A DNA stretch of 35,703 bases from Propionispora hippei DSM 15287 (lineage in GTDB: Bacteria; Bacillota; Negativicutes; Propionisporales; Propionisporaceae): the NCBI RefSeq assembly GCF_900141835.1, contig NZ_FQZD01000039.1:1-35703 (forward strand). The letters are read 5' to 3'. Shown here in pieces: positions 18,251-27,445 of the stretch. Position 1 is the first letter of the stretch; each line of letters starts with the position of its first letter. The notes beneath the pieces were generated by a model, which ran no database searches, was not told the DNA's origin, and was given only the letters and a program-made list of their open reading frames with translations. The translations under genes and the position numbers were made by a program.

Positions 18251-18874
18251 ATGACTTCTTTGGAGAAGACCGGAAGAACTGTCGAGGAAGCACTGGAAGC
18301 GGCTCTTACCGAACTGGGTGTGAGCCGGGAGCGTGTAGAGTATGAGGTCCTTGAAAATCCAAGCAAAGGCTTGTTTGGATTGATTGGAGCGAAACCTGCC
18401 CGGGTGTTGGTTACAGTCAAGGAAATAGATCCGTTAGAAGTTGCTATGACCTTTCTGCAGAGTATTTTTGCTACCATGCAGTTACAGGTTGCTGTGGAAA
18501 AAATGACTCGCGATGAACATGTGATTTTAAATCTGCGCGGTGAGGATCTGGGTATTCTAATCGGTAAGCATGGCCAAACCCTGGATGCTTTGCAGTATCT
18601 GACCAATTTGGCGGCTAACCGGGATGCCGAGAATAAAGTGCGGCTTGTTCTGGATGTGGAGGATTATCGCAAGCGCCGGACGGAAACCTTGTCTCGTTTG
18701 GCTTTGCGCCTGGCCGATAAGGTAAAGCGGCGCGGCGAGAAGGTGGCGTTGGAACCGATGAGTCCTCATGAACGGAAAATCATTCATGTCGCTTTGCAAG
18801 ATGATAGCCGGATTGTTACCTATAGTGAAGGGGATGAGCCCTTCCGCAAGGTGGTTATTGCTTTAAAACGCTAG
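18251..18874 (+). CDS. jag: Jag/KhpB RNA-binding protein (Jag_N-KH-R3H)
   Basis: A 207-residue protein with an N-terminal Jag_N domain (GRTVEEALEAALTELGVSRE and NPSKGLFGLIGAKPARVLV), a KH domain with the GxxG loop GKHG in ILIGKHGQTLDALQYLTN, and a C-terminal R3H domain around MSPHERKIIHVAL. It binds RNA and in other Firmicutes acts with KhpA in envelope growth and sRNA biology. The ATG at 18251 begins the Jag_N domain; an upstream in-frame ATG at 18188 lies within yidC and is rejected. Last gene of the rpmH cluster before a strong hairpin. Confidence 0.95.
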   Translation: MTSLEKTGRTVEEALEAALTELGVSRERVEYEVLENPSKGLFGLIGAKPARVLVTVKEIDPLEVAMTFLQSIFATMQLQVAVEKMTRDEHVILNLRGEDLGILIGKHGQTLDALQYLTNLAANRDAENKVRLVLDVEDYRKRRTETLSRLALRLADKVKRRGEKVALEPMSPHERKIIHVALQDDSRIVTYSEGDEPFRKVVIALKR

Positions 18875-18882
18875 CCTATTTT

Positions 18883-18928
18883 ATATGGGAAAACCCAGTA
18901 ATAATTTTATTACTGGGTTTTCCCATAT
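18883..18928. terminator. Perfect 22-bp hairpin after jag
   Basis: A 46-base perfect palindrome: ATATGGGAAAACCCAGTAAT continues to a 2-nt loop and is fully complemented. The inner stem ending in GGGTTTT can act as a terminator with its T run inside the longer stem. It reads the same on both strands. Confidence 0.8.
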
Positions 18929-18967
18929 TGGACGTATGTCAGGTATTGATTTGATCGAATAATAGTT

Positions 18968-19123
18968 AGGGAACCGCTGACTGATTCGCGCTGCGCGTCC
19001 GAACGGAGTTTTTTTCGTCTGACTGGGTCGGCAAAACCTTGCAATAGCCTAATTATCCCTGTGTTTTGCTTCCTTGTCAGACGAAGAAATCAGACCGACA
19101 GGCTTATTAAATCAGCGATTCCT
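18968..19123. repeat. Dispersed palindromic intergenic repeat, copy B (most complete)
   Basis: A 156-bp element. The left end AGGGAACCGCTGA is the imperfect complement of the right end AAATCAGCGATTCCT. Inner arms also pair: TTTTTTTCGTCTGAC on the left with GTCAGACGAAGAAAT on the right, and GGCAAAAC with GTTTTGC. Thus the whole element folds back on itself. It matches copies A (14453) and C (27656), encodes nothing, and sits between jag and mnmE. Confidence 0.82.
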
Positions 19124-19156
19124 ATAGACAGGAATCATAACGGGAGTGAAGGTAAC

Positions 19157-20542
19157 GTGTATCAGGAGGATACGATTGCGGCGGTAGCGACTGCAGCGGG
19201 GGAAGGCGGTATTGGAATTATCCGTCTGAGCGGCAGGCTGGCTGAATCGATTGCCGGCGCTATATTTAAGGGAATAAAGGGGAAAACGGCAGCCGCAATA
19301 CAGTCTTATCAGGCTGCTTACGGTCATGTTATCCAGCCGGAAACAGGACAGGCAATTGATGAGGTTTTGCTGCTTGTGATGCGGGCGCCTCATTCTTATA
19401 CTTGTGAAGATGTGGTGGAAATTCATTGCCATGGCGGAGCGGTTTCCCTGCAAAGGATTTTGTCTTTAGTCTTAAGTCAGGGTGCCAGGCTGGCCGAGCC
19501 CGGTGAATTTACCAAACGGGCTTTTTTAAACGGCCGTCTGGATCTAACGCAGGCTGAAGCGGTTATTGATATTATTCGTTCCAAAACCGATACTTCGCTT
19601 AAAGTGGCGGTCAACCATTTGTCCGGCAGTTTGTCGCAGCAGATTGGCGCTATGCGTCATAAGTTGCTCGCTATGATCGCTCATTTGGAGGCGGCTATTG
19701 ATTTTCCGGAGGAAGATATTGAAGAAGTGGCGGCCAGCGAAGTGGCGGTCCAGATAGCTGATTTATTGCAAGAAATCGGCAAACTGTTGTCTACAGCCCA
19801 TACGGGCCGGATTTTAAGAGACGGGCTGGAAACGGTAATTATCGGCAAACCTAATGTGGGAAAATCCAGTCTGCTTAATGCGCTAATCAAAGAAAACCGG
19901 GCTATTGTTACCGATGTTCCGGGAACAACCCGCGATGTGATTGAGGAATATGTTAATATCCAGGGAATTCCGCTTAAAATTGTGGATACCGCCGGTATCC
20001 GGGAAACCGCCGATTTAGTGGAACAGCTAGGAGTGGAACGGGCCCGTTCCTTTGTAGAGCGGGCTGATCTGATTTTGCTGCTGCTCGATGCATCTCTGCC
20101 GTTAACGAAGGAAGATCATGAAGTGCTAGCGATGCTGTCTGGCCGCAACGCGTTGATTTTGTTGAATAAAACTGATTTACCGGTTTGCCTGGACAGTGAG
20201 GCTATCGAAGCCATGGCCAGCGGTGCCGCCGTTTATAAAATTTCCGTCCACACCGGTGAAGGTATACCGGAGCTGGAGCAAGCTATTGTCGATGCTGTTT
20301 ATGGCGGACAGGTAGCTATGGGCGAAGGTATTTTTGTTACCAATGTAAGGCATGAGGCCCTGTTAGATAAGGCTCGCCAAAGCCTGGAGGAGGTCCGCCA
20401 TACCATTGAGGCCCAAATGCCGCCTGATTGCATTGTCGTTGATCTTCGGGAAGCCTGGGAACGGCTGGGGGAGATTACCGGCGATACCGTTCATGAGGAT
20501 ATCGTAGCGGAAATCTTTAGTCAATTTTGTATAGGCAAGTAA
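19157..20542 (+). CDS. mnmE: tRNA modification GTPase MnmE
   Basis: A 461-residue GTPase that with MnmG installs the carboxymethylaminomethyl group on U34 of some tRNAs. The N-terminal folate-binding domain starts YQEDTIAAVATAAGEGGIGI. The G domain shows GKPNVGKS (residues 230-237), DVPGTTRD, DTAGIRE and NKTDL, and the C-terminal catalytic CIGK is intact. The GTG at 19157 is chosen as start, with GGGAG and AAGG upstream; the frame stays open to 19061, but that part lies in repeat B. mnmG follows 23 bases later. Confidence 0.97.
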   Translation: MYQEDTIAAVATAAGEGGIGIIRLSGRLAESIAGAIFKGIKGKTAAAIQSYQAAYGHVIQPETGQAIDEVLLLVMRAPHSYTCEDVVEIHCHGGAVSLQRILSLVLSQGARLAEPGEFTKRAFLNGRLDLTQAEAVIDIIRSKTDTSLKVAVNHLSGSLSQQIGAMRHKLLAMIAHLEAAIDFPEEDIEEVAASEVAVQIADLLQEIGKLLSTAHTGRILRDGLETVIIGKPNVGKSSLLNALIKENRAIVTDVPGTTRDVIEEYVNIQGIPLKIVDTAGIRETADLVEQLGVERARSFVERADLILLLLDASLPLTKEDHEVLAMLSGRNALILLNKTDLPVCLDSEAIEAMASGAAVYKISVHTGEGIPELEQAIVDAVYGGQVAMGEGIFVTNVRHEALLDKARQSLEEVRHTIEAQMPPDCIVVDLREAWERLGEITGDTVHEDIVAEIFSQFCIGK

Positions 20543-20565
20543 GTGTTAGTAGGAGATGATACTGG

Positions 20566-22443
20566 ATGTATGTAGCAGGAAAATATGATGTAGTGGTCAT
20601 CGGCGCCGGTCATGCCGGCTGCGAGGCGGCCTTGGCGGCGGCCCGTCTGGGTTGCAGCACGTTGCTGGCCACGTTGAATATGGATAATATCGCACTTATG
20701 CCCTGCAATCCGGCCGTTGGTGGCCCGGCTAAAGGTCATTTGGTCAGGGAGATTGACGCCTTAGGCGGTCAAATGGGGCTGAATACCGACCAGACCTGTA
20801 TTCAGATGCGCATGCTCAATACCGGCAAGGGGCCGGCTGTTCACGCACTGCGGGCCCAGGCCGACAAGGTGTGGTATCAAAATAATATGAAACACACGGT
20901 GGAAAATCAGGCCGGTTTGGATGTAAAACAGGTACTGGTAGATAAAATTCTGACTGCCGGCGGCCGGATTAGCGGCATTCAGATTGAGACTGGCGAAGTA
21001 TACGAGTGCCAGTGTGTTATCCTTGCCACCGGCACTTATCTGCGGGGGAAAATTATTTTGGGTGAGCTCAGCTATGCCGGTGGTCCGAACGGCCAGCGGG
21101 CGGCCCAGATGCTTAGTCAGTCGTTGCGTGAGCTTGGTATTGAGTTAATGCGGTTTAAAACTGGGACGCCGGCCCGGGTGGACCGGCGAACACTTGATTT
21201 TTCCAAGATGACTATTCAACCAGGTGACGAGCAGATCCATAATTTTTCATTTATGAGTGATGTTACTACCAGGGAGCAGATGCCCTGCTGGCTTACTTAT
21301 ACAAATCAAAAAACCCATGAGATTATCCGGGCCAATTTGCACAGGGCCCCGCTATATACAGGCTTAATTGAGGGAACAGGTCCCCGTTATTGCCCTTCCA
21401 TTGAGGATAAGGTAGTCCGTTTTGCCGAAAAGGAGGCTCATCAGTTATTCATTGAGCCGGAAGGTCTACATACCAATGAAATGTATGTCCAGGGGATGTC
21501 GACCAGCCTGCCAATTGATGTGCAATATGCCTTTTTGAGCACGATTGCCGGCTTGGAGAAACTTAAAATCATGCGGCCTGGCTATGCCATCGAGTATGAT
21601 TGTGTGGACCCCACTCAACTAAAACCCAGCCTGGAGTTTAAACAGCTGGCCGGATTGTTTTCGGCCGGGCAGGCGAACGGTACGTCCGGGTACGAGGAGG
21701 CGGCGGCCCAGGGCTTGATGGCCGGGATCAATGCGGCCCTTGTTGTAAAGGGGAAAGAGCCCTTTATTTTATCCCGTTCCGAAGCCTATATTGGTGTATT
21801 AATTGACGATTTGGTTACCAAAGGGACAAATGAGCCTTATCGTATTATGACTTCCCGGGCCGAATATCGCTTGATTTTACGTCAGGATAATGCCGATCTC
21901 CGGCTGACCGATAAGGGACGGGCCCTGGGCTTGGTTGGTGATGAGCGTTATGCCCGCTTTGCGGCGAAACGCGATGCTATTGCCGACAGCCTGGCCAACA
22001 TGAAATCAACGATGGTTACGCCCAGCAATGAAGTACAGGCTAAATTGAAAGCTATGAATTCCGCCGAGTTGCGAACAGGCACTTCCCTGTTTGGTTTATT
22101 GCGCCGGACGGAGATTAATTATTCTATGTTATGCAAACATTTTGATTTACCGCCGTTGCCTGCCGCTGTTTGTGAACAGGTGGAGATTGCCGCAAAATAT
22201 GAGGGATATATCAATAAGCAGATTGAACAGGTAGAGCGGGCTGCTAAACTGGAAGAGAAACGTCTGCCCTTAAACCTTGATTATGAAGCTATCAGCGGTC
22301 TGGCTCTAGAGGCCAGACAGAAATTGAATAAGATCAAACCGCTTTCCATTGGCCAGGCTGCCCGCATTTCCGGTGTTTCTCCGGCGGATATTTCGATTTT
22401 GATGATTTATTTGGAGCAGCAGCGGCGTAGGGAGGGAATCTGA
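20566..22443 (+). CDS. mnmG: tRNA uridine 5-carboxymethylaminomethyl modification enzyme MnmG (GidA)
   Basis: A 625-residue FAD protein, normal length. The FAD-binding Rossmann motif [20 protein letters not shown] is at residues 8-27. Family blocks [40 protein letters not shown] and [20 protein letters not shown] are present, and the C-terminal MnmE-interacting helical region ends [15 protein letters not shown]. It forms a complex with MnmE for U34 modification. AGGAGA precedes the ATG. Its stop abuts the rsmG start. Confidence 0.98.
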   Translation: MYVAGKYDVVVIGAGHAGCEAALAAARLGCSTLLATLNMDNIALMPCNPAVGGPAKGHLVREIDALGGQMGLNTDQTCIQMRMLNTGKGPAVHALRAQADKVWYQNNMKHTVENQAGLDVKQVLVDKILTAGGRISGIQIETGEVYECQCVILATGTYLRGKIILGELSYAGGPNGQRAAQMLSQSLRELGIELMRFKTGTPARVDRRTLDFSKMTIQPGDEQIHNFSFMSDVTTREQMPCWLTYTNQKTHEIIRANLHRAPLYTGLIEGTGPRYCPSIEDKVVRFAEKEAHQLFIEPEGLHTNEMYVQGMSTSLPIDVQYAFLSTIAGLEKLKIMRPGYAIEYDCVDPTQLKPSLEFKQLAGLFSAGQANGTSGYEEAAAQGLMAGINAALVVKGKEPFILSRSEAYIGVLIDDLVTKGTNEPYRIMTSRAEYRLILRQDNADLRLTDKGRALGLVGDERYARFAAKRDAIADSLANMKSTMVTPSNEVQAKLKAMNSAELRTGTSLFGLLRRTEINYSMLCKHFDLPPLPAAVCEQVEIAAKYEGYINKQIEQVERAAKLEEKRLPLNLDYEAISGLALEARQKLNKIKPLSIGQAARISGVSPADISILMIYLEQQRRREGI

Positions 22444-23154
22444 TTGTTTATTCAGTTATTGCAGCAAGCGGCGGCTGAGTTTGGTATACCTTTGACTGAT
22501 AAGCAGCTTGCGCGCTATGATAGGTATTTTCAATTATTGCTTGTCTGGAATGAAAAGGTGAATTTGACGGCTATCACTGAGCCGCAGGAAGTGGCGGTAA
22601 AGCATATGATCGATTCGCTGTCCTGTTATGATGAGCGTTATTTTCCGACCGGCGCCAGCGTGATTGATGTAGGGACCGGCGCCGGATTTCCCGGCTTGCC
22701 GCTTAAGGTATTCCGTCCTGATCTGGCGTTGACTCTGTTGGATTCGCTGCAGAAGCGCCTGGCTTTTTTGCAGGAGGTGGTAGTTGCGCTGGAGCTTCCC
22801 GATATAGAGCTGCTTCACTCCCGGGCTGAAGATGCCGGAAGGGGAGGGCAGCGGGAGCAGTATGATGTGGCTCTGTCACGGGCTGTAGCCCGTCTTAATA
22901 TTTTGTGTGAATTATGCCTGCCTTTTGTAAAAGTCGGCGGTTACTTTATTGCTCTAAAAGGTGCTCAGTACAACCAGGAAGCAGCCGAAAGCAAGCGGGC
23001 CTTGCAGGTGCTTGGCGCTGAAATTGCTGAAATCCGGCCGGTGACCTTACCGGGGCTGGACGATGTACGGGCCGTACTTTATATCAAAAAGGTAAAGCCG
23101 ACGCCGGCAGCGTATCCCCGTCGGGCCGGAACGCCGGAAAAAAAGCCCCTGTAG
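22444..23154 (+). CDS. rsmG: 16S rRNA (guanine527-N7)-methyltransferase RsmG
   Basis: A 236-residue SAM-dependent methyltransferase acting on 16S rRNA G527. The SAM motif is VIDVGTGAGFPGLPLKVF near residues 75-92, the upstream block is VWNEKVNLTAITEP, and VALSRAVARLNILCELCLPF is typical. Translation starts at TTG 22444, directly after the mnmG stop, with GGGAGGG 8 bases upstream. The last 20 residues are basic and proline-rich (PTPAAYPRRAGTPEKKPL), beyond the usual fold. Confidence 0.96.
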   Translation: MFIQLLQQAAAEFGIPLTDKQLARYDRYFQLLLVWNEKVNLTAITEPQEVAVKHMIDSLSCYDERYFPTGASVIDVGTGAGFPGLPLKVFRPDLALTLLDSLQKRLAFLQEVVVALELPDIELLHSRAEDAGRGGQREQYDVALSRAVARLNILCELCLPFVKVGGYFIALKGAQYNQEAAESKRALQVLGAEIAEIRPVTLPGLDDVRAVLYIKKVKPTPAAYPRRAGTPEKKPL

Positions 23155-23181
23155 TGTCCGGGTTTTGAGAGGATTTACTAA

Positions 23182-23206
23182 CGATATGGCGAATATTACC
23201 ATATCG
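23182..23206. repeat. Perfect 8-bp inverted repeat upstream of noc
   Basis: CGATATGG and CCATATCG separated by 9 bases, starting 27 bases after rsmG and ending 24 bases before noc. It could be a protein-binding operator or an RNA hairpin in the noc leader; there is no T run after it. Confidence 0.5.
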
Positions 23207-23230
23207 GATTTGTGCTAAGGCGGTGTATAG

Positions 23231-24160
23231 ATGAAATTAGCCAGATTTTTTGGATTGACTCCGGAGAAGGAAGCGGTCAATCCTTATGAGGATTTGCCGG
23301 CGGAAAGCGATGAACAGTTGGAAGAGACGGCTGCTGCTGTGGCGGTAGCGCTACCAGATAATAAGAATTCCCATGAAGTGCTTCAGGTGGATACAGCACT
23401 CATTGAACCTAATCCTTTTCAGCCACGGAAGACCTTTCATGATGAATCCCTGGCCGAGCTTTCTTCCTCGATTAAGGAGTTTGGTGTGATTCAGCCGTTG
23501 TTGGTGCGGCAAAAGGCGGATCATAGCTTCGAACTGATTGCCGGCGAACGGCGGCTGCGGGCCTCTAAGCTTGCCGGGCTCGCTCTGGTTCCGGTTATTG
23601 TTAAGGAACTTACCGATCAGGAAATGGCTGAGCTGGCGATGATTGAAAATCTGCAGCGGGAGGACCTGCACTATCTGGAGGAAGCGGAAGGATTTCAGCA
23701 GTTGATTGCCAATTTTGGTTTTACTCAGGAGGAATTGGCGGTCCGCGTAGGGAAAAAACAGTCGACGATTGCTAATAAAATGAGACTGTTAAAGTTAGCG
23801 GAGGATATCCGCAATACCTTGCGCCAGGAAAATCTGACCGAACGCCATGCCCGGGCATTACTTAAGCTGGATAATTATGCTTTGCAGCAGCAGGTGCTGA
23901 CAGCGGTGTGTCAAAAAAAGCTGAATGTCCGTGAGACGGAGGCTCTGATTGAGACGACAAATAGCAATATTTCCCGGGAAATGTCAAAAAAAGGACCCAA
24001 GCAGAATATTGTTAAAGTAATCAGGGATGTGCGGATTTTCCTAAATACCATTCATAATGTGATCGGTGAAATGAAGAAAACCGGTTTGGATATCAAGGTT
24101 GACCAGGAGCAGGATGATGATTCGATTACGATTCATCTGCGTGTTCCCAAAAGACGTTAA
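23231..24160 (+). CDS. noc: Nucleoid occlusion protein Noc (ParB/Spo0J paralogue)
   Basis: A 309-residue ParB-family protein that stops division over the nucleoid. The N-terminal CTPase/ParB domain includes IEPNPFQPRKTFHDESLAEL, ELIAGERRLRASKLAG and AMIENLQREDLHYLEEAEGF; the HTH follows (TQEELAVRVGKKQSTIANKM). It is called Noc rather than ParB for three reasons: it follows rsmG, a second and better ParB lies downstream of soj, and the N-terminus MKLARFFGL resembles the membrane-targeting amphipathic helix of Bacillus Noc. The gene also carries a Noc-type palindrome. ATG at 23231 with AAGGCGG upstream. Confidence 0.92.
   Translation: MKLARFFGLTPEKEAVNPYEDLPAESDEQLEETAAAVAVALPDNKNSHEVLQVDTALIEPNPFQPRKTFHDESLAELSSSIKEFGVIQPLLVRQKADHSFELIAGERRLRASKLAGLALVPVIVKELTDQEMAELAMIENLQREDLHYLEEAEGFQQLIANFGFTQEELAVRVGKKQSTIANKMRLLKLAEDIRNTLRQENLTERHARALLKLDNYALQQQVLTAVCQKKLNVRETEALIETTNSNISREMSKKGPKQNIVKVIRDVRIFLNTIHNVIGEMKKTGLDIKVDQEQDDDSITIHLRVPKRR
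23969..23982. promoter_or_regulatory. Noc-binding site (NBS) inside noc
   Basis: The perfect 14-bp palindrome ATTTCCCGGGAAAT equals the published Bacillus Noc-binding consensus; the flanking base T on the left also fits. It lies near the 3' end of the noc coding sequence, in a codon run reading NISREMS. Confidence 0.8.
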
Positions 24161-24185
24161 CCCTCTGAATAGATTGGAAAATACG

Positions 24186-24222
24186 AAAAACCTTTAAGAT
24201 GAACAGCATCTTAAAGGTTTTT
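24186..24222. terminator. Bidirectional terminator between noc and metH
   Basis: Perfect 16-bp stem AAAAACCTTTAAGATG / CATCTTAAAGGTTTTT with a 5-nt loop and T runs on both strands, between convergent genes. Confidence 0.92.
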
Positions 24223-24286
24223 TATTTGCGGCTAGCCAGGGTAACAGTATGGAGTGTCTATATAGGTTTCGCTATACGATAGCAGA

Positions 24287-26671
24287 TTACGGTAGGCGAA
24301 GTAGTCGTTTGGCCAATTTTACCGCTTCGACACCGTTCGGTGCATAGGCGTCGGCGCCGGCCCTGGCTGCATAATCGGCAGTCAATACAGCGCCGCCGAC
24401 GATAGTAGAGGCCGTATTCCCGGCTGCTTTTAAGGCTGCAATGGTATTGTCGATTTCCGGCATGGTGGTGGTCATTAAGGCGCAGAGTCCGACAATGTCG
24501 GCCTCATGGGCATTGGCGGCTTCGAGGATGGCATCTGCCGCGATATCTTTCCCCAGGTCAATAACTTTAAAACCGCTATTTTCTAGTAGGGCGGCCACAA
24601 TATTTTTCCCCAGATCGTGAATGTCGCCCTTAACCGTAGCCAGTACTACCGTACCAAGGGTATTCATTTGTTGGGCCGGCAGCAACTCTTTAATCGTCTG
24701 GAAAGCAGCCCGCATGGTTTCGGCCGATAGCAGCACCTGCGGTAAAAAGCAGCGACCGGCCCCGAAGGCTTCACCGACTTCGTTCATGGCAGCGGTCAGT
24801 CCCTGATCAGTGATTTGCGAGGAGGTATAAGATTCTTTTAATGCCTGTTCAACCAAGGGTACAATGGACTCTTTTTCGCCGTTGACAACTGTTTGCCGGA
24901 TAAGACCTAGTGTATCTTTTTGCTCGTTCACTGATGCTTGACGGGAGGCAGTTGGTGCTGTGTTGGCCAGCGCGGCATAGGCCTTGCTGAACTGATGTCC
25001 GTTTGCGTCAAAGCCTAGCAGGGCTTTGGCGGCTGCTATGGTTTCCTTCATCCGTTCATCAAGCGGGTTCAAGATGGGAACATCCAGACCGCTGGCTAAG
25101 GCCATGGAACAAAAGGTTGCATTTAAGAGATCCCGCTTAGGCAGTCCAAAGGATATATTGCTAAGTCCCATGGTCGCCGGATAGCCAAACTGTTCGCGGT
25201 ATAAACGCAAGGTCTTGAAGGTTTCGGCCGCTGCTCCAGCATCGGTGGCAACCGTCAGCACCAGGGCATCCAGTACGAAGTCCTGGGACCGCAGGCCGGC
25301 GGCCAGGCAAGCATTTACAATCTGCCGGACAACCGACACCCGTTCCGGTGCCGTAGTGGGAACGCCGGATGGCGCAATCGGCAGGCAGAGGACCGCGGCG
25401 CCATACTTTTTGGCTAGGGGGATAAAGCTTTCCAGGCGCTCCGGCTCAGCGCTGATCGAATTGATTAACGCCCGTCCGGGATAAGCTTTCAGGCCGGCTT
25501 CCAGGGCGGCCTGATCGGTAGTATCAATAACCAGTGGTGCATCGACCAGCATGGATAGTTCCTGAATGGCGGTATGCATGGCGGCGGCCTGGTCGATACC
25601 GGGCACACCCATATTAACGTCCAGCAGAGTGGCGCCGTTTTGAATTTGCAGTAAGGCTTCCTTTTTTATACCGGCGAAGTTTCCCTGACGCAGGTCAGCT
25701 TGCAGGGCCTTGCGGCCAGTGGGATTAATCCGTTCGCCAATGATGGCGGTCGGATAGCCGGGGCCAATGTAAACCGTCTTACTGCGGCTTGTTAAAGCTG
25801 TAACCGGTGCGATGCTGGGCCGTGGTGCCGGGTTGACGGCAAGGGCCGCTTCTTTCATCGCCCGGATATGCGCCGGGGTTGTGCCGCAGCAGCCACCCAG
25901 ATAGGCGACGCCGGCGGCAGCCAGTTTGGCTGCCCAACCGCCCATTTCTTCCGGACTCATGGGGAAAACTGTTTCTCCCTGGATAAGTTCCGGCATACCG
26001 GCATTTGGCTGAATGCTGACCGGCAGGTTGGTTGCCTGGGTCAGTGTTTCGACTACAGCCAGCAGTTGGGCCGGTCCCAGTGAACAATTGGCGCCAATGA
26101 CATCGGCCCCCATAGCTTCTAAAATGATGGCAGCCGTACGAGGATCGGTACCGGTTACCGTACGGCCGTCCGCTTCATAGGTTAGCTGGCAGATAACCGG
26201 CTTTTGGGTGACACTTTTGGCCGCCAGCAGGGCAGCACGCATTTCCTGAATGTCAATAATGGTTTCAATCAAAATCATATCCACGCCGGCGGTGTCAAGG
26301 GCACGGATTTGTTCTTGGAAGACCTCATAAGCCTCGTCAAAAGAAAGTTCGCCCAGGGGGGCGATAAATTTTCCGGTTGGTCCGACGGAACCGGCGATTT
26401 TGGTATGAGCCGTGCAAGCGGCACGGGCTGCGGCTACGGCGGCTGTATTTAACTCTGTTACCCGGCTGCTTAGTCCATAATGGGACAGTTTAATTCGGTT
26501 GGCACCGAAGGAGTTGGTTTCAATAATATCCGCGCCGTTCCTGATGTATTCCGCATGAATGGCGGTGATTTTTTCCGGTTGCTCGACATTCCAGATTTCC
26601 GGACATTGTCCCGCTCCTAAACCTGCTTGCTGCAGCATAGTGCCCATCGCACCGTCAAATATGTATAGCAT
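24287..26671 (-). CDS. metH: B12-dependent methionine synthase lacking the reactivation domain
   Basis: A 794-residue protein with three of the four MetH modules. Residues 1-275 form the homocysteine methyltransferase domain, with zinc ligands Cys196 (GANCSLGP) and Cys261-Cys262 (GGCCGTTPAHIR). About 300-560 is the pterin (methyltetrahydrofolate) domain (AIIGERINPTGRKAL). About 590-794 is the cobalamin cap and binding domain, with the cofactor-ligand motif DIHDLG (His685) and the C-terminal IVGGAVLT. The C-terminal SAM-dependent activation module of long MetH is missing but is encoded by the gene just upstream. AAAGGAG lies 8 bases before the ATG. Confidence 0.95.
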   Translation of the reverse strand: MLYIFDGAMGTMLQQAGLGAGQCPEIWNVEQPEKITAIHAEYIRNGADIIETNSFGANRIKLSHYGLSSRVTELNTAAVAAARAACTAHTKIAGSVGPTGKFIAPLGELSFDEAYEVFQEQIRALDTAGVDMILIETIIDIQEMRAALLAAKSVTQKPVICQLTYEADGRTVTGTDPRTAAIILEAMGADVIGANCSLGPAQLLAVVETLTQATNLPVSIQPNAGMPELIQGETVFPMSPEEMGGWAAKLAAAGVAYLGGCCGTTPAHIRAMKEAALAVNPAPRPSIAPVTALTSRSKTVYIGPGYPTAIIGERINPTGRKALQADLRQGNFAGIKKEALLQIQNGATLLDVNMGVPGIDQAAAMHTAIQELSMLVDAPLVIDTTDQAALEAGLKAYPGRALINSISAEPERLESFIPLAKKYGAAVLCLPIAPSGVPTTAPERVSVVRQIVNACLAAGLRSQDFVLDALVLTVATDAGAAAETFKTLRLYREQFGYPATMGLSNISFGLPKRDLLNATFCSMALASGLDVPILNPLDERMKETIAAAKALLGFDANGHQFSKAYAALANTAPTASRQASVNEQKDTLGLIRQTVVNGEKESIVPLVEQALKESYTSSQITDQGLTAAMNEVGEAFGAGRCFLPQVLLSAETMRAAFQTIKELLPAQQMNTLGTVVLATVKGDIHDLGKNIVAALLENSGFKVIDLGKDIAADAILEAANAHEADIVGLCALMTTTMPEIDNTIAALKAAGNTASTIVGGAVLTADYAARAGADAYAPNGVEAVKLAKRLLRLP

Positions 26672-26737
26672 GTAAGAACTCCTTTCGCTGCTGCGGCTAT
26701 AAAACAGGCAGCAGTTTGTTATATAGTAGTAGGTTTT

Positions 26738-27418
26738 TTATTCTTTACGGGACTGGCAGTTAAGCTGGGTGCAGGCGGCACAACTGTTGTTTCGCTCGAG
26801 GGAGGGCAGGGCCAGCGCTTTTTGATGCGGTGTCAGGCCGATGACAGCTGTAACTGACTTACGCGGGACCAGCATGCAGGTGTCGGTTACTGTCAGGCCG
26901 ATTCGCTGGGCATGGAGGATGGCGAGTATGTCGGGTTGAACACGGATATCCCAGTCGCCGTAGCCAGGGCTGAAGCGAAAGGTGGTGTCCAGGCCTTGTT
27001 TGGCGGCGTGGCGGGCGATGAGTGCGGAAATCTGATCGGCTGCCGCTTCAACGGCAGTGGTGCCGCCAGCATCCAGCAATAGCCCTCTGGTATATTCGCC
27101 TTGTGAGAAAAGATCACTAACCGCTTTCTCCAAGCCTTCACCGATGGTTATGCCCAGTACGGCTACTTCCGTACAATGCTCCAGGTGTTTTATAATCTTC
27201 TCTCCCTTCAGAGAAAGAGGAGGATTTGACAGGATGGTAGCCGTGTCGGCGTCATAGGTGTACATTTCCCATAATCCTTTAGGGTCCGCCAAAATATGAG
27301 CTTCTGTGCAAGCCTGTATTAAAAGCTTGTCAGGGAAATCGGCTGCTTTGATTAGTCCGGCATATCGTTTGGTTTCCTTTATATCAATGTGAGTGAGGGT
27401 AGCATTATAAACAGGCAT
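26738..27418 (-). CDS. Stand-alone methionine synthase activation-domain protein
   Basis: A 226-residue protein matching the SAM-binding reactivation module of MetH as a separate polypeptide: RFSPGYGDWDIRVQPDIL near the middle, followed by PRKSVTAVIGLTPHQKA. It reductively remethylates inactive cob(II)alamin in MetH. The tail has a cysteine cluster, CAACTQLNC, absent from the fused Escherichia coli domain; a metal site is possible. The ATG at 27418 has GGAGGT 7 bases upstream; a codon at 27445 in frame lacks a ribosome site. It is followed by metH after 66 bases, in one operon. Confidence 0.88.
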   Translation of the reverse strand: MPVYNATLTHIDIKETKRYAGLIKAADFPDKLLIQACTEAHILADPKGLWEMYTYDADTATILSNPPLSLKGEKIIKHLEHCTEVAVLGITIGEGLEKAVSDLFSQGEYTRGLLLDAGGTTAVEAAADQISALIARHAAKQGLDTTFRFSPGYGDWDIRVQPDILAILHAQRIGLTVTDTCMLVPRKSVTAVIGLTPHQKALALPSLERNNSCAACTQLNCQSRKE

Positions 27419-27445
27419 GATAAATACCTCCACAGGCTTTTGCAT

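Noticed and set aside
19061-19156. In-frame upstream extension of MnmE
   Set aside because: It is formed by repeat copy B; GTG 19157 gives the normal length and has ribosome-site sequence.
23847-23858. Second palindrome in noc, ATGCCCGGGCAT
   Set aside because: It shares only the CCCGGG centre with the Noc site and the flanks differ, so it is probably chance in a GC-rich codon run.
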